A DNA stretch of 64,000 bases from Phytomonas francai (taxonomy: Eukaryota; Euglenozoa; Kinetoplastea; Trypanosomatida; Trypanosomatidae): positions 408,123 to 472,122 of the forward strand of contig MJCC01000012.1 of NCBI GenBank assembly GCA_001766655.1. The letters are read 5' to 3'. Below, in pieces: positions 1 to 8,553 of this stretch. Under the pieces are notes generated by a model. That model ran no database searches. It was not told the DNA's origin and saw only the letters and a list, made by a program, of their open reading frames with translations. Position 1 is the stretch's first letter, and the number at the start of each line of letters is the position of its first letter. The position numbers and the translations under genes are program-made.

Positions 1-939
1 GTCGCCGTCGGGGTCGTCCGGGGCGGCCTGCAGGCCGCGCTCGCGCAGCGCCGCTTTGGGCTCGTCCTCGCCTACACGCGGCGGCTGCGCGCCGCGGCCG
101 AGACGATCCAGCGCGCCTGGCGCCGTTTCCACGCCGGCCGCGAGCGGTGGTACCTCCGCGCCCTCCAGCGGACCGCCCTGCGGGAGCGGGTCGCCGCGGA
201 GGCCCGGGTCTACGCCGCGGCGCGCCGCCTGCAGGCGTTTGGCCGGATGGTGCTCGCGAAGGTCGGGATGCGGCGCCGGCGCGCGGGGGTCGGCCGCGCC
301 GTCCTCGACGCCTTTCGGCTCCTCGCCCGCCTCGGACGGGGCTACCTCGCGCGGCGGTCGCTTGGCCAGCGGCGATCCGACGAGGCCGAGGCCCGCGCGC
401 GGGCCGCGGACGAACAGATCGCCCACCAAACCCACGCCGCGAACCGCATCCAGCAGTTTATTCGAGCCCGGCAGAGCCGCTCCCTCGCGGAGCAGCGGCG
501 CCGGCGGAAGGACCTGGAGACGGGTCGGCTTCGGGCGATTGTGCGGCAGGAGCTCCGGCGCGACGCCGCCGCCGCCCGGATCCAACGCGCGATCCGCCGG
601 CGCTGGCGCGAGCGGGCCGAGCGAGAGGCGCGGGTGTGGGTCCTTCGCTACGTTGTCCGGCTCCAGTCCTGGTGGCGAGCCTGTTTGGCCAGGCAGGAAC
701 GCGCTTCCCGCCGCGCGCGGGTCGAGCGGATCTGCCGAAAACGTCTCGAACTCGAGGACGTGCGTCTTCTCCTCGAGGAGGAGTTGGGGGAGAGAGGGGC
801 TCAGCACTTGTTCTACTACCACGAAGGCAGGCGCACAGGTGACTTACCCATCACCCATCACGATGAGGTGGAGGAGGAAGTCGAAGAAGTCGAGGATTCT
901 TGGGCGAAGATTTACGAGGATGATGAGATCGAGTTTTAG
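1..939 (+). CDS. IQ-motif protein, 3' end only
   Basis: The reading frame is open from the first base, so the true start lies outside the window. The visible 312 residues are Arg/Ala-rich and helical, with recurrent IQ-like motifs of the type IQxxxRxxxxR. Clear examples are ETIQRAWRRF (near residue 35), NRIQQFIRARQSR (about 150), ARIQRAIRRRWRER (about 195) and VRLQSWWRACLARQ (about 222). IQ motifs typically bind calmodulin or myosin-type light chains; arrays of this kind occur in flagellar and cytoskeletal proteins, but nothing here fixes the location. The C-terminus becomes acidic (runs of E and D) and ends at TAG 937-939. The first 700 bases are extremely GC-rich and the last 200 are not. 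The IQ assignment is well supported; the role is unknown. Confidence 0.75.
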   Translation, partial: VAVGVVRGGLQAALAQRRFGLVLAYTRRLRAAAETIQRAWRRFHAGRERWYLRALQRTALRERVAAEARVYAAARRLQAFGRMVLAKVGMRRRRAGVGRAVLDAFRLLARLGRGYLARRSLGQRRSDEAEARARAADEQIAHQTHAANRIQQFIRARQSRSLAEQRRRRKDLETGRLRAIVRQELRRDAAAARIQRAIRRRWRERAEREARVWVLRYVVRLQSWWRACLARQERASRRARVERICRKRLELEDVRLLLEEELGERGAQHLFYYHEGRRTGDLPITHHDEVEEEVEEVEDSWAKIYEDDEIEF

Positions 940-1641
940 CGCCGCCGTGTGGATGAAATGATGGTAAATTTGGGGTGGGGTCGGGCAACGTCCATGCGTA
1001 CCGTCCTCCTTCTTCTCTTTACCACGATCTAGTTTGCTTAAGCTTTAGTTATTTTTATCATGTACAAATTCGGAATCTCTCTATATATCTCTCTTTCCCT
1101 CTCTCTCTCTCTATATATATATGCATACATTTATGTACTTCGCTTCTTCAGTGCGCATGCGTGGGGTGCGGAGATGGTGGTGGTAGTGGTAGTATTTTGG
1201 GAGCAAAAGGTGTCTTTGGGGTTTGAAAAGTGAGCCCCTCCACGCATTAATCTTAAGTACAGCAGCTTCCACTGTGTATGTAAACGGTCGAAGTAGCATC
1301 TATGTAACTCTCCTTCCTACTGCTTTAGATTGCAAGATTCCGAAAGGGTTTACTTGTTTCCTTTGCTTTCCTTACCGCTGCGGTGGAAGCGCTCTGACCG
1401 GGCGACTTACAGTGCATTAGGGTGCAATAGAAATCGTTGAGGTCATTTCTAGATGCATGTTTTCAATGCTTCACTTTTTTGCCCTACCTTCTCGAGGATT
1501 TGCGAAGGGGTATGAGAGACACTGCCTCGATCAATAAATTCTTTTCTGTCTTCCCTTCCTTTTTCTTTCACAGATATACCTCTAAGGAATCTACCATAAC
1601 AAGTCGAATAGGATACAATAACTAAAAAAAAAAAAAGCAAT
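940..1641 (+). other. Intergenic region with trans-splice signal
   Basis: No gene is supported. A CT/TA-rich simple-sequence stretch lies near 1077-1122. The downstream part carries the polypyrimidine-AG signal of the FKBP gene, and an A-rich run directly precedes its ATG. Confidence 0.6.
1541..1573 (+). promoter_or_regulatory. Predicted spliced-leader acceptor for the FKBP gene
   Basis: A pyrimidine-rich run (1541-1569) is followed at once by CAG ending at 1573. The first ATG downstream is the FKBP start at 1642, which would give a 5' UTR of about 68 nt. This is the usual kinetoplastid architecture. It is inferred, since no transcript data are available. Confidence 0.5.
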
Positions 1642-2115
1642 ATGTCAGCTATTGAAGCAGGTGCCCAGTTCCTACAGGACGTGGACCAGAGCCCGAATGT
1701 GCATCGCCTCCCTAGTGGGATGAGGTTCAAGATCATCACGAAGCCTGGGGACGCGAACAACTTCAAGTCCCCGACCCTGGCCGACAACTGCTCTGTGCAC
1801 TACCACGGCACCTTAACCAGCGGCAAGGTGTTTGACTCCTCGATGGAGCGAGGCAAGCCCGCGACGTTCGCACCCAACCAGGTCATCAAGGGCTGGACTG
1901 AGGCCCTGCAGTACATGGTGGAAGGTGAGGAGTGGGAGGTGTACCTTCCCCCGAACTTGGCCTATGGTTCCAGCGGCGTAGCGGGCGTTATCCCGCCCAA
2001 TGCCACGTTAATTTTTAAAATACGTCTGCTGAAGGTACTTCAAGGTGGCAAGAAGGGGAGCGTTGCGCACGAAAATCTTGAAAAGGCCATTGGGAAGAGC
2101 TACACGGATTTGTAA
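1642..2115 (+). CDS. FKBP-type peptidyl-prolyl cis-trans isomerase
   Basis: The product is 157 aa with one FKBP domain at about residues 45-132. Hallmarks are VHYHGTL, GKVFDSS, the binding-pocket stretch QVIKGWTEAL, the LAYGSSG loop and IPPNATLIFKIRLL. FKBPs catalyse isomerisation of X-Pro bonds and bind FK506 or rapamycin. There is no signal peptide or membrane segment, so a cytosolic or nuclear location is likely, unlike secreted MIP-type FKBPs. The N-terminal about 40 residues and the C-terminal tail (HENLEKAIGKSY) lie outside the core domain. The start is the first ATG after the predicted splice acceptor, and an A-rich stretch precedes it. The next gene begins about 1 kb downstream. The family call is firm; the exact FKBP class is not. 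Confidence 0.93.
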   Translation: MSAIEAGAQFLQDVDQSPNVHRLPSGMRFKIITKPGDANNFKSPTLADNCSVHYHGTLTSGKVFDSSMERGKPATFAPNQVIKGWTEALQYMVEGEEWEVYLPPNLAYGSSGVAGVIPPNATLIFKIRLLKVLQGGKKGSVAHENLEKAIGKSYTDL

Positions 2116-3143
2116 TACACATATATAGCTCTAAATATGGGAATATTAATACCTCTAATCCGATCCTTTATTTCATGCATTGACAATATATAAAATTTAC
2201 ACCCAGTTTTTGTTTTTGTTTAGCACTTGTGAGAAAAATATGATCAATACGATTCTAATTAACATTATGAATACGCATTTATATTCAATGCTCTGTTTTT
2301 AAGCACTAATGCATATCATGAAAAAACGAGAATACTGATGGCATATAAAACTCGAACGAGTAACAATGGGGCTCCTTTGTATACAAAGTACAAACAGGGA
2401 AGACTGACCACGTGTAAGAAAGCTACAATGTTAACGCAATATCGGCCGAGTTCATACGCTAATGATAGCATCCGTATATGAAGATGGTGCAGAGTATGTT
2501 TTAATATAATAAATCATTACTTATTATTCTCACTCTGTTCTTATCTGTGATTTTCTTTGTTGCTCCTTTCACTTCTATTTTCCTCTCTATATCTTTGTTT
2601 ACTTCTTACTCTCTCCCCATTTGCCTGCTTAGGGATAATCTAAATAAACGTATCAAGCCACAGCGCTCCAAAAGGCTAGCGCCTTACTAGCTGATAGGGG
2701 CCTTCATTTCCGCTTTTCGATTCCTCTCCTATATTGATATAGAAAGGGGGTATAGGTTCTAGCTCACAGTGTATGCCCAATATAACTTATACACACAGTC
2801 ACAAGAATAGGAAAGGCTACATTTCGTAGTTGTGTATGCCTTATTGGTTGGTAGTCCAAAGTTTTTCCTTTTTTTTTTTTTTAAACTGTTGTATTTATTA
2901 ATATATACATAGAAAAGATATATTTGTACTTTTACTAGCCCTTTTTTTTGTTTTTGTAATAATCCTTTCTGGTCACACGTGTTCAATATAGAAGGACTCA
3001 TCTTAGTAAACTCCTTAAAACCGGCATAGTGCATTGCCAAAACTAATATCTCTTCGAAAATTAAACTGAAGACTTGATTGGTAGAGATTTCTTTTTATAC
3101 ACAATCCTGGGCACCTGCTCACTGTGGGAGGCCCATTAAGGGG
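2116..3143 (+). other. Intergenic region, no gene seen
   Basis: AT-rich sequence, presumably the 3' UTR of the FKBP gene and the 5' UTR of the next. It includes a T run near 2868-2882. The ORFs here are short, on the opposite strand and biased to low-complexity residues. No RNA gene was recognised. Confidence 0.5.
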
Positions 3144-5492
3144 ATGCCTATGCAAGACTCATTTAGTCACTGCCGTGTGCAAGATGCGCTGTTATCTCCT
3201 AGTTCCTTCACACGGCTAAGTAAGAATGATTCATACAATGGTGGTGGTGGTGGTGGTGATGACTGCGATTCTGTTGGAAATCATGAAAAATCAGGGCATC
3301 ACGGAAATCATACGACGGAAAAGATTTATGGCGACGCCGCGTCGAGGGTTCGAACGCTACCTATGGCACAGAAACCGCAGAGTATGGAAAAGAAGGTTGG
3401 TGTGGCCCAAAGAGATGGGCAAATTATTCCAGGTGAAAGAAATAACGACATACTGGGAAGAAAGTGGGTAAATCATGATAAGTTAGGAAGCGCATGCGAG
3501 GGTGTTCAAGGCCCTGCTTCATACTCTTCCTTGGTTCTAAACCAAATTGATACTACTAATAGCAAAGCCGGCGATTTAGAATTGTCGAATCATTCAGATA
3601 CCGATTACAATAGAAGCCCTGGAGTGGCGGATCGTGTAGCGCCAGCGACTTCATCGTGCGGCAAGGACGATAACAGCTGCGGCCTAAGTGGTATTCAAGA
3701 GGACCTAGAGGTTATCCTGGCCCTGCAAACTCAACGACTACGCGCGGCAGAAAAGGTAGCGACTATTGTGTCCACGGCCCCCCGACCCGATTCCTCGGTG
3801 GGCCTCCGTCATGGCTACCAGAAAAGAAACCAAACGTGTCTAAAAGGGGGGCGTCGCTCCTGTTTTGACGTATCTAAGGTCAATCGAATGGACAAACAGC
3901 AGCCTGCTGCTGTGGAATTTGTGGCATCGCCGAGCCGTGCGCTCCGCTCACCAGGGCAGGGGGGGGGGGCGGGGGATTCGCATGGTCCGAAGGACACCCC
4001 GCGTATGCGGTGGACGAACCCCCTGCCAGGGCAGCGGCATGGTGAACCTCGCTCCGACACCGCCCAGTTAGCAAAGGCGCCTCTGCCCAAACACAGCGAC
4101 GCCAACAGCGAGGACTTCTTTCTCGCGCAGGTCTGGCATCAGCAGCGGCAGCACCGCGAGGTGCTCCGGCGCAGGGCCGAGCAGTACCCGGAGTGGTCCC
4201 TCGACGACGTGCGCCTGACCAAGCTCTTTGGCGCCCCCGCGGACGGCTTAAATTTAACGCGCCCAACGCACGGGTGCGACTCCTCGACGGAATCCGCCTC
4301 CGGTCCGAACGTGCGGAAGGGGGATGGTGGGAAGGGGGGGGCGGGCGCGCACGACGGCCCCCGCCGCAAGCGCGGCACGTTTGTCTCGCTGACCCGTCCC
4401 TCCGCGGACCCCACAGGCGTCCCATCGTGGCCGCCCTCCACGAGGCCGCCCGCCCATCCGCCCACCCCACAGCCCGCCCGGTGGATCGCCGCGAAGGCTG
4501 CGCGCGGCGTCGGAGACGAGATCCGGCCGGAGGCGCCGCCCCCCAACCAAGGCGAGGCGGGGGTCGATCGCGAGGTCGCGGAGGCCCTTGGTGGGTCGCG
4601 CGATGGCGTCCCGGCGCCCGTGGAGTCCGCGGGGGCTGCGGCGAAGCTGCTGCCCGCGCCCAGGACGGCCGCCGGCGTGAAGACGCCCTCGCCGGTCGAG
4701 CCCTTCGCCGACGTCCTCTACAAGGACAACCGCCGTGGGGCCGTGGACGCGAGGGTGGCCCCCCCCCCGCGCTGGGTCGCGCCCGACGCCTCGAGCAGCC
4801 TCATGCCGGAGCTCGGCACCGTGACCCCGCACAGCATGCGGACGCACTCCGGCCAGCAGGCGGCCCCGGCCCACCGCCTTGACCTCACGGCAGCCCCGCG
4901 CGACCGCGAGGGGGGGGGCAACGACGAGGACGAGGACAAGGACAAGGACGAGGGCGCGGGGGCGGGACGGGGGGCCCCCCGAAGGGCACACCCCGTCCTC
5001 CTCCCCCTGGCCGGTGACCGGCGGGGGGCCGTGCGGCACGGCCGCCCTGGGAGCCCTCGCGCGTCACGCGGCGTCGGGGTCGGGGGGGGGCTCGGGCTAG
5101 GCGACACGCCGCCGTGGCGGCACCGCGGCCCCCCCTGGAAGGGGCGGGCTAAACGCCATAAACCCCATTTGAACGGGGTGACGAAGGGCACACGGGGGGC
5201 TGCCGGGAATATCGCGCCCATAGCAGAGATACCTGTTGCTTGGAGGGGTAAAGCGGCAGACAGTGCGGTAGGATCCTACTCAAAGGGTAGCAACACCCCC
5301 CGCCGTTCTCGAGCCGGGGCGCTGGTGCCAGCGGAATACAAACGTCTGCAGGAAAAGAAGGCCCAGACGCGTGCCAAGGTTTTGGAAACATTCTTGCCGT
5401 CTATTATTGCCAACGGTCTCGTTGGAGCCGCACTAGCTTACATGCTTTTCACAACCCATAACCGAAAATCAAAACAACCTCGGGGGTTCTGA
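3144..5492 (+). CDS. Large disordered protein with a C-terminal membrane anchor
   Basis: I start this gene at ATG 3144, giving 782 aa; the frame opens earlier only through TTG codons, and a second ATG follows at 3150. Most of the protein is low-complexity and probably disordered, rich in G, P, R, S and D, and residues about 270-700 are encoded by very GC-rich DNA. Two short stretches look more ordered: one around SEDFFLAQVWHQQRQHREV and EWSLDDVRLTKLFGAP (about residues 325-365), and the C-terminus. The last 40 residues contain a single hydrophobic segment (PSIIANGLVGAALAYMLF) followed by a short basic tail, the layout of a tail-anchored protein of the ER, mitochondrial outer membrane or peroxisome. 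There is no signal peptide. I recognise no family. The coding call rests on the long ORF, strand agreement with neighbours and the anchor. Confidence 0.75.
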   Translation: MPMQDSFSHCRVQDALLSPSSFTRLSKNDSYNGGGGGGDDCDSVGNHEKSGHHGNHTTEKIYGDAASRVRTLPMAQKPQSMEKKVGVAQRDGQIIPGERNNDILGRKWVNHDKLGSACEGVQGPASYSSLVLNQIDTTNSKAGDLELSNHSDTDYNRSPGVADRVAPATSSCGKDDNSCGLSGIQEDLEVILALQTQRLRAAEKVATIVSTAPRPDSSVGLRHGYQKRNQTCLKGGRRSCFDVSKVNRMDKQQPAAVEFVASPSRALRSPGQGGGAGDSHGPKDTPRMRWTNPLPGQRHGEPRSDTAQLAKAPLPKHSDANSEDFFLAQVWHQQRQHREVLRRRAEQYPEWSLDDVRLTKLFGAPADGLNLTRPTHGCDSSTESASGPNVRKGDGGKGGAGAHDGPRRKRGTFVSLTRPSADPTGVPSWPPSTRPPAHPPTPQPARWIAAKAARGVGDEIRPEAPPPNQGEAGVDREVAEALGGSRDGVPAPVESAGAAAKLLPAPRTAAGVKTPSPVEPFADVLYKDNRRGAVDARVAPPPRWVAPDASSSLMPELGTVTPHSMRTHSGQQAAPAHRLDLTAAPRDREGGGNDEDEDKDKDEGAGAGRGAPRRAHPVLLPLAGDRRGAVRHGRPGSPRASRGVGVGGGLGLGDTPPWRHRGPPWKGRAKRHKPHLNGVTKGTRGAAGNIAPIAEIPVAWRGKAADSAVGSYSKGSNTPRRSRAGALVPAEYKRLQEKKAQTRAKVLETFLPSIIANGLVGAALAYMLFTTHNRKSKQPRGF

Positions 5493-6299
5493 AGACAAAG
5501 GTCCCTGTCAGATGCTAACATAATATCACTTTGATGGAGCACGAGCCATAACCCAAGAGAAGCCGAGAATAAACAGCGGAGCTCCACACGGACCTTATTG
5601 TGTGTGGGCTGACGCGTTTTGGTTATCAAGCTTGGGGATATAATGGGATGAGAAAATATCAAGGTGGATCTAATTGACAGAAAAGCGTAAGTTTTAATTG
5701 CGTAGATACTAAATCTTCGTATCGTTTCCCTATATCAAAATTTTGACTATTTGATTAAAAACTAGACATATGACAAGGGTGTGAACAGTTGTCTTTATTA
5801 AGCTTTATGACTGAAAATTTGGCACTTTATAGAATTGTAAACCAATTTTTATCTTGCATTTTTTCTTTTATTGTACACTTTTACTTCTACGTACTGATAA
5901 AAAATCAAACAATACCACACTTTCTATAGATATTTTTCCTTTCTGATTGTTTATTCTTGTATACATCGGGAGATGATGATTTGATATGCGACTTGAAAGG
6001 TCACTTGTGTTTGTTTGATCCGTTTCTACCTTTTTGCCTCTTTCTGTGATCGAACTTTTTTGAAAACATTGATTTTGCTATGCACCATGGGAGCTGATAT
6101 TCGGTGTGGGAGCGAGCGAATCGAACTTAACCCAACCACTATTCTGCTAGAAGGATATCTTATTTTATTGGTGACGGAGAATTTGCTGCTGTCATAGATC
6201 CATTGTAAATTGCTAATCTAATAATAATAATAATAATTAGTCATAATATAAGAAATACAGATAAACGTAAATAGTATCGTCTGCTGGTGTACTACAGCT
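5493..6299 (+). other. Intergenic region, no gene seen
   Basis: AT-rich DNA with a pyrimidine-rich stretch at about 6018-6048 that could serve trans-splicing of the Nop16 gene. A short AAT repeat lies at about 6220-6237. Small ORFs on either strand lack coding character. Confidence 0.5.
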
Positions 6300-7058
6300 A
6301 TGGGACGTGTCAAAGTAACGCCGAAGGGCAAGGTAAAGAAGAACATACCCATCACACGCGTTGGGAAAAAACAGTATCTCAAACGTCGATTTGCTCACGT
6401 ACGCGCCGTCGACGTTGCTGGCTCGAACAACAAGTTCACGCGAAAGTACTTTGAAGGAAGCCACACAGCTTCCCAGAGCTTTACGCGACTCGGCCTCGCC
6501 ATCGACCCGAGCGCTTCTAAAAGCGTAGTTGAGGAGCGCAAAAGGAAGATAAAGCCCAACTCTCAACAGAAGCTCGAGGAGGAGGAGGAAATCAAACTGC
6601 AGGCGGAGCAGGCAAGGCGAGATCGCATCGGGCGCCCGGTGAGTGAGCAGGAGGGTAGTACAATTGCCAACCTAATCCACAAGTACGGCACCGACCTTAA
6701 GCGCATGACGTTGGATTTAAAGCTGAACCCATTCCAACTCAATGCTCGGCAGTTGCAACGACAGATTGTGAATTACCTCAGATGGGAGAAGGCGGCGTTC
6801 CCAGGGGCTTTCGCGGAGGCTGAGGCGCAAGGGTGGTTTTCTATCGAGGCCTTCTCAGACCCCAAGCTGCGGTCCGGGCAGCAACCACGTCTTTTAGTCA
6901 CGCAAAAGCGCGAGGAACAGATCGCTACCGACGTCAAGGAGTCTAATCATCGCCCATCGCAGCCTAAGGAGAATGAGAAGAGTGGGGGTAAGAACCCATC
7001 TGCTAAGAATCCGACAGCCCGAGGGGCTTCGAAGCGTAGCAAGGGTCAAAAAATCTAA
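6300..7058 (+). CDS. NOP16: Nucleolar protein 16 (60S ribosome assembly)
   Basis: The 252-aa product shows the Nop16 signature NLIHKYGTDLKRMTLDLKLN followed by PFQLNARQLQRQI (about residues 122-156), matching the family pattern of a histidine and glycine-aspartate helix followed by LNPxQLxxxQLxR. The N-terminus is strongly basic (MGRVKVTPKGKVKKN), as is the C-terminal tail ending in RSKGQKI, as expected for a nucleolar protein binding pre-rRNA. In yeast and animals Nop16 is a constituent of pre-60S particles; the same role is inferred here. A long charged segment (KLEEEEEIKLQAEQARR) separates the N-terminus from the signature. The start is an ATG with no upstream in-frame alternative. Another rRNA-processing gene (MRD1-like) lies 31 kb downstream in the same unit. 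Confidence 0.9.
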   Translation: MGRVKVTPKGKVKKNIPITRVGKKQYLKRRFAHVRAVDVAGSNNKFTRKYFEGSHTASQSFTRLGLAIDPSASKSVVEERKRKIKPNSQQKLEEEEEIKLQAEQARRDRIGRPVSEQEGSTIANLIHKYGTDLKRMTLDLKLNPFQLNARQLQRQIVNYLRWEKAAFPGAFAEAEAQGWFSIEAFSDPKLRSGQQPRLLVTQKREEQIATDVKESNHRPSQPKENEKSGGKNPSAKNPTARGASKRSKGQKI

Positions 7059-7568
7059 CTCCAAGGAAAGCCCGCGGATAGCGATCCTTTTTCTTTTAGC
7101 AAAACAAAAAATCTTCAACTCTCGCGATAACAATAAGGAGTTGTCTATTGTTCTTGGGTAGACTGATATTTGAGGTGGTGAGTTGGGACATCGATAGAAC
7201 CCAGCGGTCTTTCTCTTTCTCTTTGAACCCTACAGAGTTGACCGTGTAACCGATTAAAAAGGTAAAAGCTAAAATCTGAATACGGTACAAGTAGTTCTTC
7301 CGTAAAAGAATGATCTGTTTTTGCATTTTTTCTTATTTTCTCCTTGTTGAGGGGACAGTGAATTCTTTACTTCATCTTTATATTCACTTGAAATACTGAG
7401 CACAAAAGTGATAGACTTTAAGGCTGCAAATTGTGAATTAGGGATTTATTTACCGGGAAAAAGGGTTTTTTTTTTCAAACGAGATTAGATCAGGAGTACA
7501 GAAGTAATATCGATACTATAACTAAATAGAACTTATTTCCTTGATTATTTGAATCGTCACCAGTCATT
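7059..7568 (+). other. Intergenic region, no gene seen
   Basis: AT-rich spacer. A T tract at about 7466-7475 followed by AG at 7482-7488 could be the trans-splice acceptor for NTF2. Nothing else was recognised. Confidence 0.5.
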
Positions 7569-7943
7569 ATGTCCTTCCAAGAAATTGGTGTGCAGTTTGC
7601 GCAGCATTATTACTCCTTCTTTTCGAATCAGCGCGCACAGCTTGCGGGCGTTTACCGCCCTACTACCCTCCTCACATGGCAGAGTGAGCAGTTGCAGGGC
7701 GTTGAGGCGATCACCGCAAGGTTTGCCAACCTTGGCTTCACAGAAGCGCAATTCAAGACGGATAGCATAGATTGCCAGCCCTCGCTGTCGGGAGGCGTGC
7801 TAGTCGTCGTAAACGGCGAGGTTGCTTTGAAGGATGAACGGCACCCTTTGAAGTTCAACGATGTCTTCCACCTGGCTCAGGATAATGGGCAGTTGTACGT
7901 GTCCAACCAAATTTTCAATATTGTCGGTGGCGGTGGCCAGTAA
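7569..7943 (+). CDS. NTF2: Nuclear transport factor 2 (NTF2)
   Basis: At 124 aa this matches the length of stand-alone NTF2. The fold's sequence pattern is clear: an N-terminal helix with FAQHYYSFF, then LAGVYRPTTLLTWQSEQLQGVEAITARFANLGF (a family-typical GxxxIxxxxxxL region), and a C-terminal beta segment with FNDVFHLAQDNGQLYVSNQIFNIV. NTF2 binds Ran-GDP and FxFG nucleoporins and returns Ran to the nucleus. This is a soluble homodimer with no targeting signal. The C-terminus ends in a glycine run. It starts at the first ATG of the frame and contains no odd residues. Confidence 0.93.
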   Translation: MSFQEIGVQFAQHYYSFFSNQRAQLAGVYRPTTLLTWQSEQLQGVEAITARFANLGFTEAQFKTDSIDCQPSLSGGVLVVVNGEVALKDERHPLKFNDVFHLAQDNGQLYVSNQIFNIVGGGGQ

Positions 7944-8553
7944 GTGAGTGGATTGGATGCAGCATACTTTAACTGCTTTGTTTGGCTGTTCATTTGTTCT
8001 TCTTTTCTTCCTTTTTCACTACACCCCACATGAACCTTATTTTTCCATGTGCGTGCGTTTTTTTTTTGTTAAATGTATTTCAGTATGGAAGCTAAAGTAA
8101 CGTAGTGAAATTGATGCATGAGGTCAAATTTAGTTCTGTCGACAGGAATATGGAAGAAAAAGGGAAAGAGATAAATATTTTTGAATAAAGACAGTAAGGA
8201 CACGGGAAGGGGACTGTTTATATATCATTTTCTTTGTAGGTGCAAAAATGACTCTTTTCGCTAATTATTTTATTTTAGATTCGGTACAGTTGGGAAGCGG
8301 TATCTAAAAAAAAAAATGCATCAGTCCAAAGTGACTGTAAAGAATAAGTACAAATGTGTAAGCGTTGGAATGGTGATTAGGTGCATTCAAATGGATTAAG
8401 GTATGCTTCTTTATATTTTTATTTTTTCACTTTGCGTTGATTTTACGAATTCATCAAAATACATATACTATTCCTCTTTAGCTTGTTAATTTGTTGTTGG
8501 TGTTACACACACACACACACACACAGATTGCATGGTAAGAGACGAATTACTAT
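7944..8553 (+). other. Intergenic region with AC repeat
   Basis: AT-rich spacer. An AC dinucleotide repeat lies at about 8504-8525, just upstream of the deaminase start. No gene was seen. Confidence 0.5.
8471..8481 (+). promoter_or_regulatory. Predicted spliced-leader acceptor for the deaminase
   Basis: The short pyrimidine run TTCCTCTTTAG ends in AG at 8480-8481, about 72 nt before the deaminase ATG. It is preceded by other T-rich sequence from about 8405. Inferred from kinetoplastid gene layout. Confidence 0.4.

Noticed and set aside
1077..1122. CT/TA stretch as a promoter
   Set aside because: Simple-sequence DNA of this type recurs throughout the spacers; kinetoplastid units lack gene-specific promoters and nothing marks a strand-switch here.
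3078..3143. Upstream TTG start for the tail-anchored protein
   Set aside because: Kinetoplastid genes begin with ATG; the frame before 3144 has no ATG, so the added N-terminus is not supported.
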